From the NCBI GenBank assembly GCA_021205725.1, contig JAJPWY010000044.1:1-51894 (forward strand): DNA of 51,894 bases, written 5' to 3'. How positions within the stretch are numbered: position 1 is the first letter of the stretch; each line of letters opens with the position of its first letter. The translations under genes and the position numbers were made by a program. The notes beneath the pieces were generated by a model. It worked only from the letters and a program-made list of their open reading frames with translations. It was not told the DNA's origin and did not search any database. The stretch is from Clostridiales bacterium (GTDB taxonomy: Bacteria > Bacillota > Clostridia > Oscillospirales > Oscillospiraceae). This document shows, in pieces, positions 40,394-49,323 of this stretch.

Positions 40394-40953
40394 GCCTCAT
40401 CCCCTCCCTTCTGTCCCCGGCGCTCCTGCATCAGCTTCAGGGCCAGGCCGATGACGCCGCAAACCAGCACCAGAATGGCGGGGGAGATGCCCCAGATGGC
40501 GGAGAGCAGGAACACCACCAGGAAGATGACGGCAGTGGGCATGTCGATGACGGTGGACTTGCGCAGCTTCATGACGGCGTTGAAGATGAGCACGCAGACG
40601 CAGGCCCGGATACCGTTGAAGGCGTGGATGACATAGACGTTGTCCGCAAAGTTCTGGAGGAAGGCGGCGATGACCGAGATGATGACCAGGCTGGGGAACA
40701 CCATCCCCAGGGTGGCCACAATGCCGCCCAAAATGCCCTTGTACTTGTGGCCGATAAAGGTGGCGGTGTTCACGGCGATGACGCCGGGGGTGCACTGGCC
40801 GATGGCGTAGTAGTCGGTCAGCTCCGCATCGGTGGCCCAGCCCTTTTTCTCCACCACCTCCCGCTGGAGGATGGGGAGCATGGCGTATCCCCCGCCAAAG
40901 GTGCAGACCCCCACCCGGGCAAAGGTGAGGAACAGATCCAGATAGACGTTCAT
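40390..40953 (-). CDS. chrA: Chromate transporter, half-size CHR protein (first copy)
   Basis: A 187-residue partner of the preceding protein, with GVCTFGGGYAMLPIL (15-29) and GQCTPGVIAVNTATFIG (52-68). It has a basic tail after the last membrane segment (QERRGQKGG), which may set the opposite orientation. ATG 40953 begins one base after the nadE stop, with GAGGG inside the end of nadE, so the three genes form one operon. Confidence 0.92.
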   Translation of the reverse strand: MNVYLDLFLTFARVGVCTFGGGYAMLPILQREVVEKKGWATDAELTDYYAIGQCTPGVIAVNTATFIGHKYKGILGGIVATLGMVFPSLVIISVIAAFLQNFADNVYVIHAFNGIRACVCVLIFNAVMKLRKSTVIDMPTAVIFLVVFLLSAIWGISPAILVLVCGVIGLALKLMQERRGQKGGDEA

Positions 40954-40954
40954 A

Positions 40955-42898
40955 TCAGCAAATTCCCTCTCTCTTTTTCAGTTCGTTTACCTCGTCCAGC
41001 CACAGCCGGGCCACGGCGTCGCTGGGCATCCGCCAGTCTCCCCGGGGGGAGAGGGTGACGGTGCCCACCTTGGGGCCGTCGGGGAGGCAGGAGCGTTTAA
41101 ACTGCTGGGTGAAGAACCGGCGGTAGAAGTTTTCCAGCCAGCGGAGGATGACCTGGGGCTCATATCGTCCCCGGAAGGCGTACACCGCCAGGCGGTAGAC
41201 CTTCCCCGGCCGGAAGCCCCAGCGGACGACGTAGTACAGGAAGAAGTCGTGAAGCTCATAGGGCCCCACCAGCTCCTCCGTCCGCTGGGCGATCTGGCCG
41301 TCCTGCTCCGGGGGCAGCAGCTCCGGGGAGACGGGAGTGTCCAGAATGTCCTGGAGGACGGCGGAGAGCCGGGGCTGGCTCCGGGCCACATCGTCCCGGA
41401 CATAGGCCACCAGATGGCGCACCAGAGTCTTGGGGATGGAGACGTTGACGGCGTACATGCTCATGTGGTCGCCGTTATAGGTGGCCCAGCCCAGGGCCAG
41501 CTCGGAGAGGTCGCCGGTGCCGATGACCATGCCTCCGGTCTTGTTGGCCAAATCCATGAGCACCTGGGTGCGCTCTCTCGCCTGTCCATTTTCAAAGGTG
41601 ACGGAGTGGTCGTCCATGCTCTGCCCGATGTCCCGGAAGTGGACGGAGACCGCCTCCCCAATGTCCACCGTTTTCAGCGTGGCCCCCAGCTCCTCCGCCA
41701 GCAGGACGGCATTGGATTTCGTCCGCTGTGTGGTGCCGTAGCAGGGCATGGTCACCGCCAGAATGTCGCTGGCGGGACGGTCCAGCATATCCATGGCGGT
41801 CTTGGCAATCAGAATGGCCAGGGTGGAGTCCAGCCCGCCGGAGAGCCCAATCACCGCTGTCCTGGCGTGGGTGTGCTCCAGCCGCTTGCGCAGGCCCAGG
41901 GCCGCCAGGTTGAGAATCTCCCGGCAGCGGGCGGCCCGATCCCCCAGGTCGGCGGGGACAAAGGGAGTGGGGGCCACATACCGGGTGAGGGCGGTCTCGG
42001 CCAGCTCCAGGGTGAAATATTCCGGATAGATGTCCGGGGCAGCGGCGGGGAAGGTGCTCATCCGCTGCCGCTCATGCACCAGCTTTTCCAGGTCGATCTC
42101 CGAGACGGTCAACCCCGTCTCAAACCGGCGCTGGGCCAGGACAGAGCCGTTTTCCGCAATCAGGTCGTGTCCGCCGTAAATCAGGTCGGTGGAGGACTCC
42201 CCCCGTCCGGCGTCGGCGTAGACATAGCCGCAGACCAGCCGCCCGGAGGTGCAGGCCACCAGATTCCGCCGGTAGCTGTCCTTGCAGACGATCTCGTCGC
42301 TGGCGGAGAGGTTCAAAATCAGGGTCGCCCCTCCGGCGGCCAGCCGGGTGGAGGGAGTGTCCGCCACCCACAGGTCCTCGCAGATCTCCACCCCGATGAC
42401 CAGCTCGGGCATGCTTTCGCACCGGAACACCAGTCCGGTGGAAAAATCCGGCTGCTGGCCACACAGGGGGACGGAGAAATCCGCCTCCCCCAGCTCCCGG
42501 CCGGAGGTGAACCAGCGGGCCTCGTAGAACTCGGTGTAGTTGGGAACGTTGATCTTGGGCACCAGACCCAGGATGCGCCCCTTATGGAGCAGGGCGGCGC
42601 AGTTGTACAGCTTGCCCTGGTGCCGGTAGGGCAGGCCAACGGCGGTCACCATGTCCAGCTCCGCCGTCTCCTCCAAAATGCGGCCCAGAGCGGCCTCTGC
42701 TCCCCGGAGGAGGGTGGTCTGCAAAAACAGGTCGCCGCAGGTGTAGCCGGTGACGCACAGCTCCGGCAGACACAGCACCCTGACCCCCCGCCCGGCGGCC
42801 TCCCGCATCAGGGCGACGATCTGCCCGGCGTTATAGTCGCAGTCCGCCACCCGTATCTCCGGCGTGCCGGCGGCCACGGTGAGAAATCCATCCTTCAT
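40955..42898 (-). CDS. nadE: Glutamine-dependent NAD+ synthetase
   Basis: A 647-residue two-domain enzyme. The N-terminal nitrilase-type glutaminase has the catalytic Glu46 (LPELCVTGY), Lys115 (VPKINVPNY) and Cys173 (GVEICEDLW). The C-terminal amidotransferase-fed synthetase has the ATP loop SGGLDST at 353-359. It converts nicotinate adenine dinucleotide to NAD using glutamine as the nitrogen source and ATP. ATG 42898 has GGAAG seven bases upstream; an in-frame start near 42973 is rejected because it lies upstream of the promoter. First gene of nadE-chrA-chrA, promoter 42939-42967. Confidence 0.95.
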   Translation of the reverse strand: MKDGFLTVAAGTPEIRVADCDYNAGQIVALMREAAGRGVRVLCLPELCVTGYTCGDLFLQTTLLRGAEAALGRILEETAELDMVTAVGLPYRHQGKLYNCAALLHKGRILGLVPKINVPNYTEFYEARWFTSGRELGEADFSVPLCGQQPDFSTGLVFRCESMPELVIGVEICEDLWVADTPSTRLAAGGATLILNLSASDEIVCKDSYRRNLVACTSGRLVCGYVYADAGRGESSTDLIYGGHDLIAENGSVLAQRRFETGLTVSEIDLEKLVHERQRMSTFPAAAPDIYPEYFTLELAETALTRYVAPTPFVPADLGDRAARCREILNLAALGLRKRLEHTHARTAVIGLSGGLDSTLAILIAKTAMDMLDRPASDILAVTMPCYGTTQRTKSNAVLLAEELGATLKTVDIGEAVSVHFRDIGQSMDDHSVTFENGQARERTQVLMDLANKTGGMVIGTGDLSELALGWATYNGDHMSMYAVNVSIPKTLVRHLVAYVRDDVARSQPRLSAVLQDILDTPVSPELLPPEQDGQIAQRTEELVGPYELHDFFLYYVVRWGFRPGKVYRLAVYAFRGRYEPQVILRWLENFYRRFFTQQFKRSCLPDGPKVGTVTLSPRGDWRMPSDAVARLWLDEVNELKKREGIC

Positions 42899-42938
42899 CA
42901 GCGCACTTCCTTTGCATGGGATTGTGATTCGCACGTTC

Positions 42939-42967
42939 ATTTTAACCCAGAACGGCAGAAGTGGCAA
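42939..42967 (-). promoter_or_regulatory. Promoter of nadE-chrA-chrA
   Basis: Minus strand TTGCCA (42962-42967), 17 bp, TAAAAT (42939-42944). Confidence 0.7.
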
Positions 42968-43025
42968 GGACAAAAGAACGCTACACGAAAAAAACGGTTT
43001 GTATTCAATTGTTTACAAATGTCCG

Positions 43026-43054
43026 TTGAATCCCGTCTCCGGAAATGGTATCAT
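43026..43054 (+). promoter_or_regulatory. Promoter of the MacB/FtsX-type ABC pair
   Basis: TTGAAT (43026-43031), 17 bp, TATCAT (43049-43054), about 48 bases before the start. Confidence 0.6.
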
Positions 43055-43101
43055 TATCATGATTTATTGGGCCTGTTTTACATCGTCCGAGGAGGGACAA
43101 T

Positions 43102-43803
43102 ATGTCATACATCGAACTGAACCACGTCTCCAAGCGATACCAGATGGGCGAGGTGGAGATTTTGGCTGTGGCGGACATCTCCTTTACGGTGGAAAAGGGA
43201 GAGTTCGTGGTCATCGTCGGCCCCTCCGGGGCGGGCAAGACCACGGTGCTCAACCTGCTGGGAGGAATGGACAGCTGCTCCGGCGGAGAGATCATCGTGG
43301 ACGGTCAGACCGTCAGCGGCAGCACGGCAAAGCAGCTCACCGAGTACCGCCGCCACGACATCGGCTTTGTCTTTCAGTTTTACAACCTGGTGCAGAACCT
43401 GACCGCTCTGGAGAACGTGGAGCTGGCCGCCCAGATCTGCCGGAATCCCCTCCCGGCGGAGGATGTGCTGCGTCGGGTGGGACTGGAGGAACGGATGGGG
43501 AACTTCCCGGCCCAGCTCTCCGGCGGCGAGCAGCAGCGGGTGGCCATCGCCCGGGCGCTGGCGAAAAATCCCAAGCTGCTCCTCTGCGACGAGCCCACCG
43601 GCGCCCTGGACTATGTCACCGGTAAGCAGATCCTGCAGCTGCTCCAGGACACCTGCCGGAAGCAGGGCATGACGGTGGTGGTCATCACCCACAACTCCGC
43701 CCTGACCCCCATGGCGGATCGTGTCATCCGCATCCGCAGCGGAAAGGTGGCCTCCATCGTCACCAACGACCATCCCACCCCGGTGGAGCAGATCGAGTGG
43801 TGA
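43102..43803 (+). CDS. ABC transporter ATPase, MacB/LolD type
   Basis: A 233-residue ATPase with Walker [10 protein letters not shown] (40-48), signature LSGGEQQR (139-146) and Walker [12 protein letters not shown] (160-170). It belongs to the MacB/LolD/FtsE group that works with FtsX-type permeases by mechanotransmission, not substrate passage. ATG 43102 has GGAGGGA upstream. It ends 4 bases before the permease gene, its obvious partner. Confidence 0.95.
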   Translation: MSYIELNHVSKRYQMGEVEILAVADISFTVEKGEFVVIVGPSGAGKTTVLNLLGGMDSCSGGEIIVDGQTVSGSTAKQLTEYRRHDIGFVFQFYNLVQNLTALENVELAAQICRNPLPAEDVLRRVGLEERMGNFPAQLSGGEQQRVAIARALAKNPKLLLCDEPTGALDYVTGKQILQLLQDTCRKQGMTVVVITHNSALTPMADRVIRIRSGKVASIVTNDHPTPVEQIEW

Positions 43804-43807
43804 GCCT

Positions 43808-46800
43808 ATGTCGAAAAAAGCACTGAACACCGATCTCCTCCGGGAGATCAAAAATACCAAAAGCCGGTTTTTCTCCATCCTGATCCTGGTGGTCATCGCC
43901 GTCTGCTTCCTGTTCGGCCTGCGGATGGCCGCCCCGGATATGAAGGCCTCCATGGACGCCTATCTGGACGCCCAGGAGCTGATGGATGTATATATTATGT
44001 CAACTCTCGGGCTGACCCAGGAGGACGTGGACGCCGTGGCGGAGACGGAGGGGACGCTGCTGGCAGAGGGAGCCTACGCAGTGGATGCCCTGGCCAACGG
44101 CGGCGTGGAGACCATGACGGTCAAGGTGCTGAGCCTGAGCGAAAATGGCGTCAATGAGCCCTATGTCACCGAGGGCCGTCTCCCCCAGGCGGCGGACGAG
44201 TGCCTGGTGGAGGAGAATGTCCTCTCCACCATGGGGCTGGAGATCGGGGACACCATCTCGCTGGATACGGGCACCGGCTCCTATGAGGATACCCTGGGAG
44301 TCACCAGCTTTACCATCGTGGGGACGGGAACCAGTCCCCTGTATGTCTCCATGTCCCGGGGCACCTCCACCCTGGGCAACGGCAGCGTCTCCGCCATCAT
44401 CGTGCTGACGGAGGACGCCTTTGACATGGACTACTTCACCGATATCTATATCCGCACCCAGGGAACGGCGGAGCTGAACACCTATGAGGACGAGTATGAG
44501 GCGCTGGTGGAGGAGTACACCCAGCGGCTGGAGCTGATCCAGTCCGACCGGGAGCAGGCCCGCGCCGACGAGGTGAAGGGCGAGGCCCAGGAGGAGATCG
44601 ACGACGCCTGGGCGGAATATTACGACGCCGAGGCGGAGGCCCAGCAGGAGCTGGACGACGCCGCCGCAGAGCTGGACGACGCCGCCCAGGAGCTGGCGGA
44701 CGGCTGGCAGGAGTATGAGGACGGACTGTCCGACCTGGCCGACGCCAGACAGGAGATCGCTGACGGAAAGGCCGAGCTGGCGGACGCCTATACCACCCTG
44801 AAGGAGGGAGAGGCGGACTACGCCGACGGTCTGGCGGAATACCGGGACGGAGAGGACGCCTATGCCGAGGGCCTGGCGGAGTACCAGGACGGAGAGGCCG
44901 CCTATGCCGACGGCCTGGAGCAGTATCAGGCGGGCAAGGCCGCCTATGAGGAGAGCCTGGCGGAGTATGAGGCGGGAGAGACCGCCTATGCCGAGGGCCT
45001 GGCGGAGTATGAGGCGGGGGAGACGGCCTACGCCGACGGCCTTGCCCAGTACGAGGCAGGAGAGGCGGCCTACGCCGACGGCTTTGCCCAGTATGAGGCG
45101 GGAGAGACGGCCTATGCCGACGGCCTTGCCCAATATGAGGCGGGTCTGGCGGAGTATGAGGCGGGTCTGGAGCAGTACCAGGCGGGTGTGGCCCAGTATG
45201 AGGCGGCAGCCGCCGCCCTGGAGCAGCAGCGGCAGAGCCTGATCGAAAGCGGATATTCCGACGAGGAGGCGGACGCCCTGCTGGCGGACGCCCAGGCGGA
45301 GCTGGAGAGCACCTGGGCTGTGCTGGAGAGCACCCGGGCCACTCTGGAGGAGAGTAAGGCGACCCTGGACAGCACGGCGGCGACGCTGGAGGCCAGCCGG
45401 ACTCAGCTGGACGAGACGAAGGCGACCCTGGAGGCCAGCCGGACTCAGCTGGACGAGACGAAGGCGACGCTGGAGGCCAGCCGGACTCAGCTGGACGAGG
45501 CAAAGGCCACTCTGGAGGCGACCCGCAGTCAGCTGGCCGACGCCAAGAGCCAGCTGGACGCTGCTGCCCGGGAGCTGGCGGACAGCTGGGCCATTCTGGA
45601 GAGCAGTCGGGCGGAGCTGGATGCTGCCAGGGCCACCTTGAAAAGCAGCCGTTCTCAGCTGGACGAGGCTAAGAGCGAGCTTGCCGACGCCCGGCAGGAG
45701 CTGGACGACGGCTGGGCGGAGTACTATGACGGCCTGGACGAGATCGCAGATGCAGAGCAGGAGGTTTCGGACGGCGAGAGCGAGCTGGCCGACGCCTATG
45801 TGGAGCTGACCGACGGCGAGAGCGAGTACGCCGACGGGTTGCAGGAATATGAGGACGCCAAAGCGGAGGCGGACGAGGAGCTGGCCGACGCCCGGCAGGA
45901 GATCGAGGACGCCCAGGCCGAGGTGGACGACATCGACACCGCGGAGTGGTACATCCTGGACCGGACGGACAACACCGGCTTTGCCAGCTATGAGCAGGAC
46001 GCCGAGCGGATGGGAAATCTGGCCACCCTGTTCCCCACCGTGTTCTTCCTGGTGGCGGCCCTGGTGTGCCTGACTACCATGACCCGAATGGTGGACGAGC
46101 AGCGGGTACAGATCGGCGGCTTGAAGGCGCTGGGCTACTCCAACGGGGACATTGCCCGAAAGTATGTGGGCTATGGACTCATCGCCTCCCTGACGGGGAG
46201 CGTGATCGGGCTGATCTTGGGCGGCATTGGCATCCCATGGGTGATTGTCAGCTGTTGGAAGATCATGTACGACTATCCCGGCGTGGTGCTCACCTTCTCC
46301 TGGCCCACTGCCCTGGGCTGTGTGGCGGCGGCGGTGGGGTGCTGCACCTTGGCGGTGCTGGCCTCCGCCCTGGCCGCTCTCCGGGCGACCCCGGCCTCTC
46401 TCATGCGGCCCAAGACGCCCCAGGCGGGAAAACGGGTCTGGCTGGAGCACATCCCCTTTATCTGGAAACGGCTGAGCTTTAGCTATAAGGTGACAGTGCG
46501 CAACCTGTTCCGGTACAAAAAACGGCTTTGCATGACAGTCATCGGCATCGCCGGTTGCACCGGGCTCATCATCACCGGCTTTGGCCTCCGGGACTCCATT
46601 ATGGACATCCTGAGCCTCCAGTATGACAACGTCAGCCCCTATTCTGCCATCCTCTACCTGGGGAGCGACCTGACGGAGGACGAGGAGCAGGAGCTGGCGG
46701 ACGCCCTGGCGGACGAGGAGGAGCTGGACGGCTACACCTACGTCTACCTGAACACGGTGACGCTGGAGAGCGACACCTATTCCCTCTCCGGCAATATCCT

Positions 46801-47608
46801 GGCGGTGGAGGATCCGGCAGATCTGGAGGGCTTCTGGGACTTCCACGACCGGCTCACTCAGGAGCCGGTGGAGATGCAGTCCGACGGCGCACTGGTCTCG
46901 GAAAAGACCGCCACGCTGCTGGGGCTGGAGGTGGGCGACGCCATCACCGTCGTCAACGGAGACGACCGGGGGAAAGTGACTGTCACCGGCATTGTGGAAA
47001 ACTATGTCCAGCACTACGTCTATCTCACCAAGGACGCCTATGAGGAGGCCTTCGGCCAGCGGCTGGAGGATGCGGAGGTGCTGCTCACCTACGGCGACGA
47101 CGCCGACTGGGAGGGGATGGGCAGCCGTCTGCTGGAGCTGGACAGCGTGGCCGGTATCTACTATATGACCGACGCCCGGGAGACGGTGGCAAACCAGCTC
47201 AACGGCGTCTATCCGGCGGTCATTATCATCATCTGCGGCGCCGCAGTCCTGGCCTTTGTGGTGCTGTACAACCTGTCCAGCATCAACATCACCGAGCGGC
47301 AGCGGGAGCTGGCCACTCTCCGGGTGCTGGGCTTCCGGGATAAGGAGATGCGGGACTATGTGTTCCGGGAGAACATCATCCTGACCCTCATCGGCATAGC
47401 CTTTGGCCTGGTGCTGGGCAAGGCGTTCCACAGCTACCTCATCACCACAGTGGAGGTGGAGATGGTCATGTTCGGCCGGACGGCCCAGCCCATGAGCTAT
47501 GTTCTCTCCGTCGCCATGACCCTGCTGTTTGCCCTGCTGGTGAACTGGGTGGCCGGACGGAGACTGGCCAAGATCGACATGGTGGAGTCCCTCAAGACAG
47601 TGGAGTGA
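43808..47608 (+). CDS. FtsX-type ABC permease with giant extracellular coiled coil
   Basis: A 1266-residue permease. TM1 is at about 21-39. The exterior region between TM1 and TM2 holds a MacB periplasmic-core-like part (about 45-215), then about 490 residues of heptads (225-715). The first block (about 331-467) is tandem LAEYEAGETAYADG 14-mers, seven of them, then four single heptads. The second block (about 502-625) is TLEASRTQLDETKA-like 14-mers. FtsX domain 1 follows (TMs near 740-758, 788-815, 832-858) and a second exterior loop and FtsX domain 2 (TMs near 908-926, then close to 1140, 1195 and 1235). ATG 43808. The coiled coil probably spans the wall as a stalk or force arm; the target is unknown. 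Confidence 0.92.
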   Translation: MSKKALNTDLLREIKNTKSRFFSILILVVIAVCFLFGLRMAAPDMKASMDAYLDAQELMDVYIMSTLGLTQEDVDAVAETEGTLLAEGAYAVDALANGGVETMTVKVLSLSENGVNEPYVTEGRLPQAADECLVEENVLSTMGLEIGDTISLDTGTGSYEDTLGVTSFTIVGTGTSPLYVSMSRGTSTLGNGSVSAIIVLTEDAFDMDYFTDIYIRTQGTAELNTYEDEYEALVEEYTQRLELIQSDREQARADEVKGEAQEEIDDAWAEYYDAEAEAQQELDDAAAELDDAAQELADGWQEYEDGLSDLADARQEIADGKAELADAYTTLKEGEADYADGLAEYRDGEDAYAEGLAEYQDGEAAYADGLEQYQAGKAAYEESLAEYEAGETAYAEGLAEYEAGETAYADGLAQYEAGEAAYADGFAQYEAGETAYADGLAQYEAGLAEYEAGLEQYQAGVAQYEAAAAALEQQRQSLIESGYSDEEADALLADAQAELESTWAVLESTRATLEESKATLDSTAATLEASRTQLDETKATLEASRTQLDETKATLEASRTQLDEAKATLEATRSQLADAKSQLDAAARELADSWAILESSRAELDAARATLKSSRSQLDEAKSELADARQELDDGWAEYYDGLDEIADAEQEVSDGESELADAYVELTDGESEYADGLQEYEDAKAEADEELADARQEIEDAQAEVDDIDTAEWYILDRTDNTGFASYEQDAERMGNLATLFPTVFFLVAALVCLTTMTRMVDEQRVQIGGLKALGYSNGDIARKYVGYGLIASLTGSVIGLILGGIGIPWVIVSCWKIMYDYPGVVLTFSWPTALGCVAAAVGCCTLAVLASALAALRATPASLMRPKTPQAGKRVWLEHIPFIWKRLSFSYKVTVRNLFRYKKRLCMTVIGIAGCTGLIITGFGLRDSIMDILSLQYDNVSPYSAILYLGSDLTEDEEQELADALADEEELDGYTYVYLNTVTLESDTYSLSGNILAVEDPADLEGFWDFHDRLTQEPVEMQSDGALVSEKTATLLGLEVGDAITVVNGDDRGKVTVTGIVENYVQHYVYLTKDAYEEAFGQRLEDAEVLLTYGDDADWEGMGSRLLELDSVAGIYYMTDARETVANQLNGVYPAVIIIICGAAVLAFVVLYNLSSINITERQRELATLRVLGFRDKEMRDYVFRENIILTLIGIAFGLVLGKAFHSYLITTVEVEMVMFGRTAQPMSYVLSVAMTLLFALLVNWVAGRRLAKIDMVESLKTVE
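44808..45219 (+). repeat. 42-bp tandem repeats, block 1 of the permease coiled coil
   Basis: In-frame 42-base units, clearest between about 44830 and 45125 (CTGGCGGAGTATGAGGCGGG-like), degrading into 21-base half units toward 45200. They encode 14-residue heptad pairs. Copy number can change by slippage without loss of frame. Confidence 0.75.
45386..45511 (+). repeat. 42-bp tandem repeats, block 2 of the permease coiled coil
   Basis: Three near-identical units start at 45386, 45428 and 45470 (CTGGAGGCCAGCCGGACTCA and so on). The third diverges at its end. Surrounding sequence has weaker copies. Confidence 0.9.
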
Positions 47609-47667
47609 GCGTCGTACCCGATAGATTATGAGAGAGAGAAAAAGAGAAGAGACTGGAGGCGGTCAGG

Positions 47668-49257
47668 TTGTGCAAAGCGCTTGACGAACAGAGACGGGAG
47701 AAGTATACTCAGAGAACGCTGTGGGGGATTTTGCTCCTGTCCCCCCTGATCGCAGCGCTGATTCTGGGGGCGGCCACGGGGACGAGCGTGGTTCAGCTGG
47801 ACGGGTACAACACCACCTGGAACGATGAGATCGGCTACCTCCGGGCGGTGAAGACGATGCGGGCCCAGGGCCTGCCCACCGGGATGGAGGGCTACAACGA
47901 GATGGCCTCAGACATCCCCGCCTATGGAGCGTATATTGTCCTGGCCTATCTGCCCTATGTGGCCCTGTCCTTTTTCACGGGGCTGACCTCCCACAATTTC
48001 ATGTACTACTGCAACGTGCTCATGGTGGTTCTGGCTAACGCCGTATTTCTCCGGCTGGTAAAGCCGGACGCCAAAAAGACGGTCTGGCTGATTGTACTCT
48101 CCAGTCTGTCCCTGGTCTATCAGCGATACGTCTGGTCGGGCATGAGCGAGGCGACCTTTTGCGCTGCCCTCATTGTGGTATCCGCCTGCCTCCTGTGGTT
48201 GTTTGACGGGAGAGAGCACCCCCGCTGGAAGGAAAACACCGTCCTGGCGGGGGCGACCCTGGTAATCCTGTTCTGCGGGATGCTCCGGGCGTTTCACTAC
48301 GCCTGGCTGCTCATACCGGCCTACTATGTCATCGTCAGTCGCCGGAAGCGGGGAGTCAAGGCGGCCTGTCTCCTGGGCGGGATTGCCGCCATGGGCCTCA
48401 GCTTTGCCCTGTCCCGGTATATGGCCTCCCACTGGGCGGCGGAGTACTTCTCTGACAGCCTGGAGACCATGGAGAATCTGCGCACCTATCTGGGGATGCT
48501 CTTTGGCGGATTCAGCGGCGTCAAAAAGCTGGTCAAGACGGTTTTGCAGAGCAATCTCAGCGCCATGGAGTCGGTGATCGACTATGTCCAGAGAGGCCGG
48601 TTCGTAGGGGTTGTCCTCATTACCTTTTTTGTCCAGGAGATTGTTCTTCTTGGGGAGACGATCCGCAGCATCGTGGGGAAAAAATGGCGGACGGCGTGGC
48701 TGATGGGGCTGACCCTTGCCATCGGCGGCATGATCTACGAGGCGAACATTCTGCTCTATATCATCGACCAGAGCGCAAGAATGATGCTGCCCGTCGTCCT
48801 GTTTGCAGGCTACCTGACCTGTATGGAGGCCCATCCCGTCTCCAAGGGCGTGCGGCAGGGGGTGGAGACTGCCCTGATGGTGGCGGCGCTTTGTCTCAAC
48901 ACGTCCTCCTTTGCCCTGCCCCAGGCGGATGACGGAGCGGACGTGGACAGCCTTACCGTCAGCCTGGCGGAGGCCCTGGAGTTGGACGAGGACGATGCCT
49001 GGGGAAACACCGTCGCAAAGAGCGTGGAGTACGGCAATATGCAGACGGTGATCTGCCTGCCTTCCTATATAAGCACCAGCACCTGCACCAAAAACTATCT
49101 GAAAGCGGCCATTGCCAACGATGCGGTCAAGAGCAAATACATTCTGCTGCCGGACGGACACTCTCTCTGTGAGGCCTGTGCGGAAAAGTATGAGATCGTT
49201 TGGCAGGGGGACGGGCACACCATCTATCAGGTGTGGGATGAGGAGGACGGAGACTGA
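47668..49257 (+). CDS. Polytopic membrane protein, GT-C glycosyltransferase-like
   Basis: A 529-residue protein with about ten hydrophobic segments and a C-terminal soluble part (about 425-529). The first exterior loop has TTWNDEIGYLRAV with Asp53-Glu54, the acidic pair expected in GT-C glycosyltransferases that use lipid-linked sugars. Overall size and layout fit this fold, but I cannot name the family. Start TTG 47668 has GGAGG eight bases upstream. The C-terminal part with CxxC-like Cys near 505 is unusual for GT-C enzymes. It is 60 bases after the permease and 66 before the FGGY kinase on the same strand; whether they share a transcript is unclear. Confidence 0.8.
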   Translation: MCKALDEQRREKYTQRTLWGILLLSPLIAALILGAATGTSVVQLDGYNTTWNDEIGYLRAVKTMRAQGLPTGMEGYNEMASDIPAYGAYIVLAYLPYVALSFFTGLTSHNFMYYCNVLMVVLANAVFLRLVKPDAKKTVWLIVLSSLSLVYQRYVWSGMSEATFCAALIVVSACLLWLFDGREHPRWKENTVLAGATLVILFCGMLRAFHYAWLLIPAYYVIVSRRKRGVKAACLLGGIAAMGLSFALSRYMASHWAAEYFSDSLETMENLRTYLGMLFGGFSGVKKLVKTVLQSNLSAMESVIDYVQRGRFVGVVLITFFVQEIVLLGETIRSIVGKKWRTAWLMGLTLAIGGMIYEANILLYIIDQSARMMLPVVLFAGYLTCMEAHPVSKGVRQGVETALMVAALCLNTSSFALPQADDGADVDSLTVSLAEALELDEDDAWGNTVAKSVEYGNMQTVICLPSYISTSTCTKNYLKAAIANDAVKSKYILLPDGHSLCEACAEKYEIVWQGDGHTIYQVWDEEDGD

Positions 49258-49323
49258 CAGGGCGCTGGAAGCGCCGCAATTACCTGCTCCAAAAAAGAAA
49301 CAGAGAGAAAACAGGAGGTCATT

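Noticed and set aside
44000-47431. An 1143-codon minus-strand frame opposite the coiled-coil permease
   Set aside because: The tandem repeats keep both strands open. The plus-strand frame has membrane segments, FtsX domains, a partner gene and a start; the minus frame has none.
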